Source: Bauldia sp. (lineage in GTDB: Bacteria > Pseudomonadota > Alphaproteobacteria > Rhizobiales > Kaistiaceae). Taken from it: DNA of 64,000 nucleotides. The DNA is taken from contig JAHCJZ010000002.1 in NCBI GenBank assembly GCA_026126025.1, positions 186,001 to 250,000 of the forward strand. The letters are read 5' to 3'. Of this stretch, positions 16,732 through 26,010 are shown in pieces. The notes beneath the pieces were generated by a model. It was not told the DNA's origin. It did no database searches and saw only the letters and a program-made list of their open reading frames with translations. The position numbers and the translations under genes are program-made. Position 1 is the first letter of the stretch; each line of letters begins with the position of its first letter.

Positions 16732-17974
16732 GCTCGTGGTGGGGGTGAAACAGCTGGCCGCGCTCGGTGACGAGCACGATCACCAGCGCCGCCGCGCTGA
16801 GGGCGAGGTATCCGGCCAACAGCGGCACCACGGTGTCGTCGTAGAGCCGGCCGACGACCGAGCTCAGCGCCGCGCCGACCGCGGTGGTGGTGAAGCCGAC
16901 GAAAGACGAGCCGGTCCCGGCGATGCGGCCGAGCGGCTCCATCGCCAGCGCGTTGAAATTCGGCATGATGAAGCCGAAGAAATAGAACGCGATGCCGTGA
17001 AGGGTGACGAACACCCATAGCGCGGGCGGTTCGGGCAGCGTCGTCAGCGACAGCGCGAGCATCACGGCCGACGTCGCCATGAACCCCACGATCGCACCGT
17101 GCGACATCCGCCGCATGCCGAAGCGGCGGACGAGGATGCTGTTGGTCAGCGACGCTGCCGCGAGTGCCGCCGCGATAAGCCCGAACACCAGCGGGAACAT
17201 CGTGCCGAGGTCGTAGACCTCCTCGAACACCTGCTGCGCGGTCGACACATAGGTCATCATCGCGCCGAACATGAGGCCGATCGCCAGCGTGTAGCCGACG
17301 GTCTGGCGCGTCGTGACCACCTGCCGGCCCGCGGAGGCGAGGAACTTCAGCGAGGGCGGCTCGCGGAGCTCAAGCGGCCGAGTCTCCGGCAGGCGGAACA
17401 GGCTGAGCGCCAGGAGCACGCCGGCGGCGAGCAGCAGGAAAACGAAGATCCAGTGCCACGTGCCGAACACCATCAGGCCCTGCCCGATCGACGGGGCGAG
17501 CGCCGGGATGGCGATGAAGACCATCATCGCAAACGACATCACGCGGGCCATCTGGCGGCCGGTGAAGAGATCGCGGACCACCGCCATCGCGATCACGCGC
17601 GGCGCCGCGCAGCCGACGCCCTGCAGCGCCCGCGCCGCGAGGAAGAGGCCGTAGTCCGGCGAGACGAAGACGAGCGCGGTCGCGACCGCGTAGATGGCGA
17701 GGCCGATGACGAGGACCGAGCGGCGGCCATAGCTGTCGGACAGCGGCCCGTAGACGAGCTGCCCGGCCGCAAAGCCGAGAAGATAGGCCGTGATGACGAG
17801 CTGCCGGTCGTTGGGATCGCCGGCCGCGAACGTCTCGGCGATCTCGGGCAGCGCCGGCAGCATGATGTCGATCGACAGCGCCGTCAGCCCCATCAGCGCC
17901 GCGATGATCGCGACGAGCTCGACCATTCCGGGAATCGGACGGGCGGCGGCCTGAGTGAGAGGTCGGCTGATCAT
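16718..17974 (-). CDS. Bcr/CflA-type MFS drug exporter
   Basis: ATG 17974 is taken as the start (418 residues); the frame also allows TTG 17989. Twelve membrane helices, the DHA1 motif GPLSDSYGRRSVL between helices 2 and 3, and RALQGVGCAAPRVIAMAVVRD in the helix 4-5 region match the Bcr/CflA family, whose members export bicyclomycin, chloramphenicol and similar compounds or peptides. The C-terminus ends HPHHEHEAG, a His-rich tail that might bind metal. Substrate unknown. Confidence 0.87.
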   Translation of the reverse strand: MISRPLTQAAARPIPGMVELVAIIAALMGLTALSIDIMLPALPEIAETFAAGDPNDRQLVITAYLLGFAAGQLVYGPLSDSYGRRSVLVIGLAIYAVATALVFVSPDYGLFLAARALQGVGCAAPRVIAMAVVRDLFTGRQMARVMSFAMMVFIAIPALAPSIGQGLMVFGTWHWIFVFLLLAAGVLLALSLFRLPETRPLELREPPSLKFLASAGRQVVTTRQTVGYTLAIGLMFGAMMTYVSTAQQVFEEVYDLGTMFPLVFGLIAAALAAASLTNSILVRRFGMRRMSHGAIVGFMATSAVMLALSLTTLPEPPALWVFVTLHGIAFYFFGFIMPNFNALAMEPLGRIAGTGSSFVGFTTTAVGAALSSVVGRLYDDTVVPLLAGYLALSAAALVIVLVTERGQLFHPHHEHEAG

Positions 17975-18159
17975 GCTCGCGCGGGGCAAGAGAAGCGGTC
18001 GCCCTCAATAGGCCGGGCGCCCCGTCAGGTCGAGCGCGAAGGAGCCCGCGGGGCGCAACCCACCCATGCGCGAGGAGGCAGCGGGAACGCTCAGCGGACG
18101 ATGACGATGTGGAGCCGCAGCGGGCCGTGCGCGCCGAGAAGGATGGTCTGCTCGATGTC

Positions 18160-19068
18160 CTAGCGGCCGCGCCTCATGTCGCGCGGCTCCGGATCCGCAT
18201 CCGGCGTCGCCTTGCCGGCATGGCGGTGGTCGCGGTCGCTCGATGGGATGTCTGCCTTGTGATTGCCCCAGAAGCCCGGCCCGAACGGCGCGCGGATGCC
18301 GGAAGGCGGGCCGCCGCGGTCGAAGCCGGCGGCCGGTCCGGACTGCGGGTGACGCTCGGTGAACTGCATTGCTGGCGCCTCCCAGCGCCGCGATTCCTCG
18401 ATGGTACCATCGGGGTCGCCGAAGCGGTGGATGCCGGGACCGTGGCCGCCGGAATCGCCGAAGCGGTAGACGCCCGGCATCTGGTGGTCGGACCAGTCGT
18501 CGAACCGGTAGATGCCCGGGCCGTCGCCCTGGCGCATCGAGCCGAACAGCTGCAGCGCGATCGCCGCATCGCCCACATCGAGCGACCGGTCGCGGTTGAG
18601 GTCGAGCATGCGGAAGACGGCGACCGCGGCCTCCATGAACTCGGCCTCGGACAGGCGCCGGTCGCGGTCGCGATCCGCCAGCTGGGCGGCGAAGGCGAGC
18701 CCGCCGAGCGTCTGCATGTGGGCCTGGATGCGGCCGAGGGTCATGCCGCGGCGGAATGCCATCGCCATCGCCGGCATCGGGCCATGGTGCCCCATTCCTG
18801 CGGACGGGACGGACGGGTAGATGGTCCAGCCATGCGCCGGGCCGTCCGGCCGCGGGTCGTCGCGGTCGGGAAGCGGCGGCAAGGCGGGGCGGAGCGGCAT
18901 GTCGTCGCTGTTCTCGAACATTTCCTGCATCCAGCGCCACATCTGCTCGGGCACGTCGCCGAAGAATTGCAGCGGGGAGTCGGGCACGGGCTGGGCGAGG
19001 GAGATGGGTGCTCCTGCGGTCATGCCGGCGGCAAACACCAGTGCGCCCGCCCATTTCAGAATCCGCAT
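18160..19068 (-). CDS. Exported EF-hand calcium-binding protein
   Basis: A 302-residue protein with a signal peptide ending at SLAQP. Two EF-hand-like loops sit near residues 132-165: DRDRDRRLSEAEF and DLNRDRSLDVGD, with Asp at positions 1, 3 and 5. The C-terminal part is disordered and contains three imperfect repeats of PG(I/V)YRFGD with Gly, Pro and His. It is divergent from the two-component genes at 19272, with 203 bases between, so it may be a target or an accessory sensor for that system. Confidence 0.75.
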   Translation of the reverse strand: MRILKWAGALVFAAGMTAGAPISLAQPVPDSPLQFFGDVPEQMWRWMQEMFENSDDMPLRPALPPLPDRDDPRPDGPAHGWTIYPSVPSAGMGHHGPMPAMAMAFRRGMTLGRIQAHMQTLGGLAFAAQLADRDRDRRLSEAEFMEAAVAVFRMLDLNRDRSLDVGDAAIALQLFGSMRQGDGPGIYRFDDWSDHQMPGVYRFGDSGGHGPGIHRFGDPDGTIEESRRWEAPAMQFTERHPQSGPAAGFDRGGPPSGIRAPFGPGFWGNHKADIPSSDRDHRHAGKATPDADPEPRDMRRGR

Positions 19069-19107
19069 CGTCCTGCCCTTTCCTTCCCGCGACTGCTGGT
19101 AAACACG

Positions 19108-19123
19108 GTGAATCTAACGTGAA
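19108..19123. promoter_or_regulatory. Direct repeat in the EF-hand/two-component intergenic region
   Basis: GTGAA occurs at 19108-19112 and again at 19119-19123, exactly 11 bases apart, as expected for an OmpR-family dimer on one face of the helix. It lies 40 to 55 bases upstream of the EF-hand gene. Confidence 0.3.
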
Positions 19124-19186
19124 CAGGTTACCAAAATTTGGCGATGATCCGGTTTCCTGTCGCGGTCTGTGACGCCGCGCGCTCCT

Positions 19187-19206
19187 GATACAATTCGTTA
19201 CACTTC
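19187..19206. promoter_or_regulatory. Tandem 10-bp repeat, candidate response-regulator site
   Basis: GATACAATTC (19187-19196) is followed at once by GTTACACTTC (19197-19206); 8 of 10 bases agree. It is about 65 bases before the response-regulator ATG. OmpR-family proteins bind tandem direct repeats with this spacing, so autoregulation is plausible. Confidence 0.4.
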
Positions 19207-19271
19207 CCCGCCGGTCGGCCGCCGCGCCGCGGCGCCGCCGCACCTAGATTGAGGCTTCTGCCGGAGCCGCC

Positions 19272-20003
19272 ATGGAAACCTCGCCGCATGTCCTCGTGGT
19301 CGATGATTCGGCCGATATCCGCGAGCCCCTTGCGCGCTACCTCACCAGGAAAGGCCTGAGGATCACGACGGCGGCGGGCGGCCAGGAGATGCGGCGCCTG
19401 CTCAAGGCTGGTGCGTTCGACCTCGTCGTTCTCGACATCATGATGCCGGGCGAGGACGGCTTGTCGCTCACGCGAATGCTGCGCGAGACGACCGCGCTGC
19501 CGGTCATCCTCCTGACCGCGCTGGTCGACGAGGCCGACCGGGTGGTCGGGCTGGAGCTCGGCGCCGATGACTACGTCACCAAGCCGTTCAGCCCGCGCGA
19601 GCTCCTGGCGCGCATCCGCGCCGTCCTCAGGCGCTCCCGCGGGCCGGCGCCGCATCACGATGCGCCCGCCCCGGCCCGCTCCTATCGCTTCGACCGCTGG
19701 GTTCTCGACACGGTGCGACGCGAGCTGGTCGGGGCGGACGGGATCGCCGTTCCGCTCAGCACGGCAGAGTTCCGCATGCTCTCAGTATTCGTCCAGCGGC
19801 CGCGCATGGTGCTGTCGCGCGACCAGCTCCTCGACCTCACCGCCGGCCGCGCCCTCGAGCCGTTCGAGCGGTCGATCGACAACCAGGTGAGCCGGCTGCG
19901 CAAGAAGATCGAGGCCGATCCGAAGGCGCCGGCGATCATCAAGACCGTGTGGGGCGGCGGCTATGTGATGGCCGTCGACGTCGGCGCCGACGGCGCCGCA
20001 TGA
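19272..20003 (+). CDS. OmpR-family response regulator
   Basis: A 243-residue protein. The receiver domain (about 6-120) has the acidic pair in VVDD, the phosphoacceptor D55 in VVLDIMMPGEDG and the conserved Lys in YVTKPFSPREL. The winged-helix domain (about 137-238) has LSTAEFRMLSVFVQRP and SIDNQVSRLRKKIE. It works with the kinase encoded by the overlapping next gene. The stimulus is unknown; the divergent EF-hand gene suggests calcium or envelope conditions. Confidence 0.93.
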   Translation: METSPHVLVVDDSADIREPLARYLTRKGLRITTAAGGQEMRRLLKAGAFDLVVLDIMMPGEDGLSLTRMLRETTALPVILLTALVDEADRVVGLELGADDYVTKPFSPRELLARIRAVLRRSRGPAPHHDAPAPARSYRFDRWVLDTVRRELVGADGIAVPLSTAEFRMLSVFVQRPRMVLSRDQLLDLTAGRALEPFERSIDNQVSRLRKKIEADPKAPAIIKTVWGGGYVMAVDVGADGAA

Positions 20004-21391
20004 GCATCCTGCCGCGCACCCTCGGCGGACAGCTGCTGGCGCTCCTCCTGACGGCGCTCGGGGCGTCGCTCCTCGTCAGCCTCGTCCTTTCCACCACCGA
20101 GCGCGCCGACGCCGTGCGCGAGGCCGACCGCACCGGGCTCTTCGAGACCATCGTCTCTGTGGTGCGGGTCCTCCAGGATTCGCCGCCAGACCTTCGCGCC
20201 GCGCTCGCCCGCGCCGCCAGCACGCCGCGCATCCGGGTCTGGGTCAGCGACGAGAGCGCGGTGCCGCCCGGAGCTTCCGCACCGGTCCGCTGGCCGCCCG
20301 ATTTCGAGCGCGCGCTCGAGGTGCGGCTACCCGAGCCGCCGCGGATCGCGCTGGTCGACCCGGCCGAGGTTCCGATCGGTCAGCCGCGCTTCGTTCCGCG
20401 CGGCCAGCCGGTCACCGCGAGCGGCAATGACGTGGTGGTGTCGGTGCCGTTCCGCGACGCCGGTTGGGTCAACGCGCAGACCCTCATCCTCCGCCAGCCG
20501 GTGCGCTGGGCCTGGCCGGTCATCCTCTCCACCACAATCATGGCGCTCGCGATCCTCGCCATCGTGGCGCTGACGACGCGGCGGGCAGTGAAGCCCCTGG
20601 AGGCGCTCGCCGCGCAGGCCGACGCGCTCGGCCGCGGAACCGCGGGACCGCCGATCCCCGAGGAAGGGCCCGAGGAAGTCCGCGTCGTCACCAAGGCCTT
20701 CAACCGGATGCAGGAGCGGCTCGGCCGCTTCGTCGCGGATCGCACCCGGATGATCGCCGCCATCGGCCATGATCTCAGGACGCCGATTACGTCGCTGCGG
20801 CTTCGCGCCGAGCTCCTCGACGACGAGGAGGCGCGCGGAAGGATGCTGGCGACGCTCGACGACATGCAGAAGATGGTGGAAGCGACCCTTGCCTTCGCCC
20901 GCGAGGAGGCGAGCGCGGAGGAACCGCGCGCGGTCGACCTCGCGGCGCTGGTCGCCAGCGTCGTCGACGACCAGGCCGACCTCGGCCGCGCCGTCACCTT
21001 CGCGGAGGCCGGCCGCTTCCCCTATCGCTGCCGGCCGACCGCGCTCAAGCGCGCCCTCGGCAATCTGATCGCCAATGCGGTGCAGTATGGCGAGCGGGCA
21101 CGGGTAACGCTCAGCGAGACGCCGGCCAGCCCGGTCATCGCGGTCGATGATGACGGCCCCGGCATCCCTGCGGAGCGCATGGACGACGTGTTCCAGCCCT
21201 TCGTGCGGCTGGAGGAATCGCGCAGCCGGGCGACCGGCGGCGTCGGGCTCGGCCTTTCCATCGCGCGCTCGATCGTGCTCGCCCATGGCGGCGAGCTCGT
21301 CCTCGCCAACCGGCCCGGCGGCGGGCTGCGGGCCGAGATTCGGCTACCGCGGGCCGACGGCGAGGGGCGCGCGGACTCTCACGAAACGTAA
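20000..21391 (+). CDS. Membrane sensor histidine kinase
   Basis: ATG 20000 overlaps the regulator stop by four bases; an upstream frame start at 19949 would add only an Arg run. The 463 residues comprise helix 1 (about 10-30), a periplasmic domain of about 140 residues with many Pro, helix 2 (about 170-195), a HAMP linker, the HisKA box with H257 in IGHDLRTPITSL, and a HATPase with N box GNLIANAVQYG, G1 DDGPGIP and G2 GGVGLGLSIA. The sensor loop has no recognisable domain. Confidence 0.93.
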   Translation: MSILPRTLGGQLLALLLTALGASLLVSLVLSTTERADAVREADRTGLFETIVSVVRVLQDSPPDLRAALARAASTPRIRVWVSDESAVPPGASAPVRWPPDFERALEVRLPEPPRIALVDPAEVPIGQPRFVPRGQPVTASGNDVVVSVPFRDAGWVNAQTLILRQPVRWAWPVILSTTIMALAILAIVALTTRRAVKPLEALAAQADALGRGTAGPPIPEEGPEEVRVVTKAFNRMQERLGRFVADRTRMIAAIGHDLRTPITSLRLRAELLDDEEARGRMLATLDDMQKMVEATLAFAREEASAEEPRAVDLAALVASVVDDQADLGRAVTFAEAGRFPYRCRPTALKRALGNLIANAVQYGERARVTLSETPASPVIAVDDDGPGIPAERMDDVFQPFVRLEESRSRATGGVGLGLSIARSIVLAHGGELVLANRPGGGLRAEIRLPRADGEGRADSHET

Positions 21392-21483
21392 GGTCCGGTA
21401 ATCCTTGCCGATATCGTGGCGGGCTTGTATGTGGTGAAGAATGGCTCAGGTTGGAATTCGTAAGGCCCTGAATTCATTGCAAA

Positions 21484-23418
21484 ATGAACATCGCCTTGCC
21501 CGTCGCGGCTGACCCTGCGCCCGCGGCTCGGGCGCCGGGGCCGCTGGCTGACGGTCCGGTCCTGGTGACGGGGGCGACCGGATTCCTCGGGCAGCATCTG
21601 GTACGCGGGCTCCTCGCTGCCGGGCAGCAGGTGATCGCGACCGGCCGCAACCTCAAGATCGGGATGGCGCTTCAGGCGGAGGGAGCCGACTTCCGGCCCG
21701 TCGACCTGACCGACCGCCCGGGCCTCCTCGCCGCGATGAAGGGAGCCGCCGCCGTCGTCCATGCCGGGGCGCTGTCGTCGGCCTGGGGCAAGCCCCGCGA
21801 CTTCCACGCCAGCAATGTCGAAGGCACCGAGAACGTGATCGCCGCGGCGATCGCGAACGGCGTTCGCCGGCTGGTCTACGTCTCCTCGCCGAGCGTCAGC
21901 ACCCGGCAGACGGACCAGTGGAACCAGACCGAGGCCGATCCGCTCCCAGACGAGCATGTCTCGCTCTATTCCCACACCAAGCGGCTCGGCGAAGACCGGG
22001 TGAACGCGGCCGCCGGCCGGATCGAGACCGTCATTCTGCGGCCGAAGGCGATCTACGGGCCGGGCGACACCGCGATCTTCCCCCGCTTGATCAAGGCGGC
22101 CGCGAGGGGCCGGCTGCCGCAGATCGGCGACGGCAACACCATCACCAACCTCACCCATGTCAGCGACGTGGTGCAGGCGATCCTGCTGGCGCTGACCAGC
22201 GATGCGGCGGTTGGCCACACATACGTCATCACCGGCGGCGAGGACGTCCGCATCTGGGACGTGATCCGCGAAGTCGTGACCCGCTCGGGTTTCGAGGCGC
22301 CGAAGCGGCACTGGTCGCTTCGCCGCGCCATGCGGATCGCGCGCATCCTGGAACGGGTGTGGAAGCTCTATCGCCTGCCCGGCGAGCCGCCGCTCACCAC
22401 CTACACCGCCGGCATTCTCGGGCTGTCGCAGACCTACGACATCTCGGCGGCGCGGCGCGATCTCGGCTACGAGCCGAAGATCACGGTACGGCAGGGGATC
22501 GAGGAAACCTACCGCGCCAACACCGCCCCGCCGGCGCCGAGGGCGGCAGAGGAGCGTGTCGCGCCGGAGCCGCTCCCCGTCCCCGTCACGATCCTCAGCG
22601 CGGGCAAGGCCTGGGCGCGCGGCTGGTACATCTATCCGCGCAATGCGAGCCTGCGCTGGAACGCGCTTCCGGCGATCTTCGCGCTGATCGAGCATCCCGT
22701 GCACGGGCCGGTGCTGTGGGACACCGGCTACGCGCCGCGCTACTACGACGCCACCCGGCGGCTGCCCTGGCGGGCGCTGCGATGGCTGGTTCCGACGGAT
22801 ATCCACGAGAGCGATTCCGCGGTCGCCCAGCTCGAAAAGCTCGGCTTTGCGCCGTCCGACGTGAAGTGGATCATCCTTTCCCACTTCGATCCCGACCATT
22901 TCGGCGGGCTGAAGGACTTCCCGGAGGCGCGAATCGCGTGCTCCTGGCGCGCCTGGGAGGATGCGCGCGGGCGAACCGGCCTCGCCGCGCTGCGGCGGCT
23001 CCTCTTGCCCGGGCACCTGCCGGAGGATATGGCGGGGCGCTTACGCCTCCTCCCCGACCCCGATGGGCCGCCGATCTCCGTGTTCAGTTCCAGTCTCGAT
23101 TTCTTCGGTGACGGCGCCATCCGTCTCGTCGAGCTGCCCGGGCACGCGGCCGGGCAGCTGGGCGCGTTCGTGCGGCGCCAGTCCGACGGGGCAGACCTCT
23201 TCCTCGTGGCGGACGCGGTATGGAACCTTGCCGCAATTGAGGCGGTCGGCTACCGAGGTGGCGCCCATCGTTGGACTGCCGCCAACAGATCGGAACACGA
23301 TAAAACCTACGGCAGGCTTCGCCGGTTGCGCGGAGCATGGCCTGACCTTCGGATCGTTCCTGCCCACTGCCCCAGAACGTGGCAGGAGCTCGGCGAGCCC
23401 CGGGAGACCCTGAACTGA
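21484..23418 (+). CDS. OleD-like SDR fused to a metallo-beta-lactamase-fold domain
   Basis: A single 644-residue frame with two domains. Residues about 25-345 are an extended SDR of the 3beta-HSD/OleD type: VTGATGFLGQHL, the VSSPSV block and YSHTK as the catalytic Tyr-x3-Lys. After a Pro/Ala/Glu-rich linker (about 345-365), residues about 366-640 are an MBL-fold hydrolase: SHFDPDHFGG, GHAAGQLG, ADAVW and PAHCP supply the metal ligands, though the usual HxHxDH has Asp for the second His. The neighbours are OleA- and OleC-like genes, so the SDR should reduce a 2-alkyl-3-keto acid. The hydrolase domain may act on the beta-lactone or a thioester. Confidence 0.8.
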   Translation: MNIALPVAADPAPAARAPGPLADGPVLVTGATGFLGQHLVRGLLAAGQQVIATGRNLKIGMALQAEGADFRPVDLTDRPGLLAAMKGAAAVVHAGALSSAWGKPRDFHASNVEGTENVIAAAIANGVRRLVYVSSPSVSTRQTDQWNQTEADPLPDEHVSLYSHTKRLGEDRVNAAAGRIETVILRPKAIYGPGDTAIFPRLIKAAARGRLPQIGDGNTITNLTHVSDVVQAILLALTSDAAVGHTYVITGGEDVRIWDVIREVVTRSGFEAPKRHWSLRRAMRIARILERVWKLYRLPGEPPLTTYTAGILGLSQTYDISAARRDLGYEPKITVRQGIEETYRANTAPPAPRAAEERVAPEPLPVPVTILSAGKAWARGWYIYPRNASLRWNALPAIFALIEHPVHGPVLWDTGYAPRYYDATRRLPWRALRWLVPTDIHESDSAVAQLEKLGFAPSDVKWIILSHFDPDHFGGLKDFPEARIACSWRAWEDARGRTGLAALRRLLLPGHLPEDMAGRLRLLPDPDGPPISVFSSSLDFFGDGAIRLVELPGHAAGQLGAFVRRQSDGADLFLVADAVWNLAAIEAVGYRGGAHRWTAANRSEHDKTYGRLRRLRGAWPDLRIVPAHCPRTWQELGEPRETLN

Positions 23419-24410
23419 TGAGCTTGCCGCTGAAGATTGTGGGCGTTGGCCGATATCTGCCCAAGCGTGTCGTGCCGAGCAGCGAGGTCGAGCGGCTGTG
23501 CGGGGTGAAGCCCGGCTGGATCGAGCGCCATACCGGCGTGCGCGAGCGCCGCTGGATCGAGGCGTCGGAGACCAATTCCTGGATGGGCGCGCAGGCGGCG
23601 CGGGAGGCCGTGGCGGATGCCGGCCTTTCGCTCGACGACATCGACCTCATCATCTCGGCGTCGGGCACGCCGGAGCAGACGATTCCCGACAATTCGGCGC
23701 TGATCCAGCGCGAGCTCGGGCTCGGCGAGTCCGGCACGTCGTGCATGTCGGTCCATATCACCTGCCTCAGCTTCCTGATGGCGATGGACCTGGCGGCCAC
23801 GATGCTCGCGGTCGAGCGCTACCGGACGATCCTCATCGTCAGCTCGGACATCGCCTCGGTCGCCCTCAACTTCAAGGATCCGGAGAGCGCCTCGTTGTTC
23901 GGCGACGCGGCGAGCGCCGTGGTGGTGACCCGGACTCCCGACGGCGAGGCGAGCCGCGTCGAGCGCACCCGCTTCGAGACCTACAGCATCGGCGCCCACC
24001 TCACCGAGATCCGCGGCGGCGGCACCCGCCTGCACCCGCAGAACCCGATCACCAAGCCGGAAGACAACCTCTTCGCCATGGCCGGGCCGAAGGTCTATCG
24101 CCTCGCCCGCCAGCACCAGGACACCTTCCTGGAGCGCCTGCGCCCCGGCCTGTCGCGGTCGCCGGGCTCGATCAAGCTGGTGATCCCGCACCAGGCGAGC
24201 CTCCTCGCGGTGCGCGCCCTCCGCCGCAACGGCATCGACGACGACCAGGTCGTCATCACGCTCGACCGGTTCGGCAATTGCGTCGCGACCTCCCTGCCGC
24301 TGACGCTCTATGAAGCGGTCAAGACCGGCCGGATGGAGCGGGGCGACGAGGTGATGCTGTGCGGAACCGGCGCCGGCCTGACCCTGGGCGGCATGATCGT
24401 CACCTATTAG
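23418..24410 (+). CDS. OleA-like thiolase-superfamily acyl condensing enzyme
   Basis: ATG 23418 shares one base with the preceding stop (TGATG). The 330 residues are a FabH/OleA-type thiolase fold with the triad C116 (HITCLSF), H258 (IPHQAS) and N287 (RFGNCVA). The GTSCMSVHITCLSFLMAMD region resembles OleA and related non-decarboxylative condensing enzymes more than FabH. Expected reaction: joining two acyl-CoA chains to a 2-alkyl-3-keto acid. A KAS III role in ordinary fatty acid synthesis is the alternative, but the neighbours argue against it. Confidence 0.8.
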   Translation: MSLPLKIVGVGRYLPKRVVPSSEVERLCGVKPGWIERHTGVRERRWIEASETNSWMGAQAAREAVADAGLSLDDIDLIISASGTPEQTIPDNSALIQRELGLGESGTSCMSVHITCLSFLMAMDLAATMLAVERYRTILIVSSDIASVALNFKDPESASLFGDAASAVVVTRTPDGEASRVERTRFETYSIGAHLTEIRGGGTRLHPQNPITKPEDNLFAMAGPKVYRLARQHQDTFLERLRPGLSRSPGSIKLVIPHQASLLAVRALRRNGIDDDQVVITLDRFGNCVATSLPLTLYEAVKTGRMERGDEVMLCGTGAGLTLGGMIVTY

Positions 24411-24429
24411 CGCCTCCGGTTGCGGCGCC

Positions 24430-26010
24430 ATGAACCTTGCGAGCCGCTTCGTCGACTTGCTGGGCGCGCAGGGCCGCCGTATCGCCATCCGCGAGCCGGG
24501 CGGGCGCACGGTCACCTATGACGCGCTGCGCCGGCAGATCATCGGGCTGATCGCGGACCTCAAGCGGCGCGGCTTCAAGCGCGGCGACCCGGCCGTGATC
24601 CAGGCGCCGAACGGCATCGCCTTCGTCGCCGCGACCGTCGCCGTGGCCGCGCTCGGCGGTTCGTCGGTGATGTGCGAGCCGGGCCTCGGCGACGACATCT
24701 ACCGGGCGCGGATTGCCGCCGCGCATCCGAAATGGGTGATCGTCCATCCCATCGTCGCCTGGGCCAACCGCATCCCGGGCGCGCGGCGGTTGCTGGCCCG
24801 CCGCGAGGTCTTCGTGCCGCCGCTCCTGCCCGACACGGCGGACCTGCGGCGCGTCATGGTCTCGGCGAAGACGCTGGCCCGCATCGAGGCAGCGCCCCAT
24901 GAAGCGGCTTACGTCGAGGACGTCGCCGGCACCGATGACGTCTCGATCATCTTCACCGGCGGCACGACCTCCAGCCCCAAAGGCGTCCGGCTTTCCCACG
25001 ACGCCGTGGTCAAGGCGATGGCCAACATCGCGGCGATCGCGGTGCGCAATCCCGGCCGCACCTTCATCGCCGACACGCCGCAGCAGACGCTCTACGGCCT
25101 CGCGCTCGGCCAGGAGGTGCTCGTCACCCGCGGCCGGATCGAGCGGCGCGCGGCGATGGTGCGCGGGCTGATCGAAGCGAACCAGGCCGATTCCTATTTC
25201 GGCTCGCCTTTTCTCTGGATGGAGATGATGCAGCAGGCCGGCGCCGGCCGCTCGCGCCTGCCGGCGAGCCTGAAGGCGGTCTTCCTCGGCGGCGCGCCGG
25301 TGACGCCGGAATTCCTGCGCACGCTCCGCGACTGGCTCCATCCCGACACCGCTGTGATGGCGATCTACGGCATGACCGAGGCCGCCGCCGTGGCGATCGC
25401 GACGGCGGAGGAGAAGCTCGCCTGGACCGGCGAGGGCGACTTCGTCGGCCGGCTGATGCCCGGCGTCACCGCGACGACCGACGAGAGCGGCGAGATCGTC
25501 ATCGACAGCCCGTCGCTCTTCACCGGCTACACCGGGCAGCCGGACAGGCCGCCGGGCGGCGGTTTCGCCACCGGCGACCTCGGCCGCGTGGTCGACCACA
25601 ATGGCGCGCCGGCGCTGGTGCTTCTCGGCCGGGCGAAGGACATGATCATCCGCGCCGGGGTGAACATCTATCCGGCGACGCTCGAGGCGGGGCTGCGCGC
25701 CGTAACGGGCAGCGACGGCCGACGACTGCTGCGCGACGCCGCGCTGGTCGGCCTCTGGGACGACCGGACCCAGGACGAGGTCGTCGTGCTGTGCTGGCAG
25801 CCGATGGCCGACACGATCGTGGACGAGGCGCAGCTTGCCCGCCGGATCGAGACGGTGACCGGCGGCGACGCCCGGCCCGACTTCCTGCTCAAGGTCGATC
25901 CGATGCCGGTCACCGGGCGGCAGAACAAGGTCGACAAGGTCGCCTTGCGGGCGATGGCGGCGGCGCGATTTGGCCTCGGCCAGGCGCCACGCCATATGAA
26001 CCGCGCATGA
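24430..26010 (+). CDS. OleC-like AMP-dependent ligase (putative beta-lactone synthetase)
   Basis: A 526-residue adenylate-forming enzyme. FTGGTTSSPKG near residues 175-185 is the phosphate-binding loop, E317 in YGMTEAA the Mg ligand, and TGDLGRVVDHNG, GRAKDMIIRAGVNIYP and K500 in RQNKVDK belong to the mobile C-terminal domain. OleC enzymes adenylate a 3-hydroxy acid and close it to a beta-lactone, and the gene order with OleA- and OleD-like genes supports that reading. An ordinary fatty acyl-CoA or acyl-AMP ligase cannot be excluded without alignment. Confidence 0.78.
   Translation: MNLASRFVDLLGAQGRRIAIREPGGRTVTYDALRRQIIGLIADLKRRGFKRGDPAVIQAPNGIAFVAATVAVAALGGSSVMCEPGLGDDIYRARIAAAHPKWVIVHPIVAWANRIPGARRLLARREVFVPPLLPDTADLRRVMVSAKTLARIEAAPHEAAYVEDVAGTDDVSIIFTGGTTSSPKGVRLSHDAVVKAMANIAAIAVRNPGRTFIADTPQQTLYGLALGQEVLVTRGRIERRAAMVRGLIEANQADSYFGSPFLWMEMMQQAGAGRSRLPASLKAVFLGGAPVTPEFLRTLRDWLHPDTAVMAIYGMTEAAAVAIATAEEKLAWTGEGDFVGRLMPGVTATTDESGEIVIDSPSLFTGYTGQPDRPPGGGFATGDLGRVVDHNGAPALVLLGRAKDMIIRAGVNIYPATLEAGLRAVTGSDGRRLLRDAALVGLWDDRTQDEVVVLCWQPMADTIVDEAQLARRIETVTGGDARPDFLLKVDPMPVTGRQNKVDKVALRAMAAARFGLGQAPRHMNRA

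Noticed and set aside
18093-18159. In-frame extension of the EF-hand gene past its TAG
   Set aside because: The frame stays open for 22 codons after the stop, but this is expected by chance in GC-rich DNA and nothing suggests readthrough.
17990-18159. Gene between the Bcr-type exporter and the EF-hand gene
   Set aside because: Only antisense or short frames without start sites or motifs are found.
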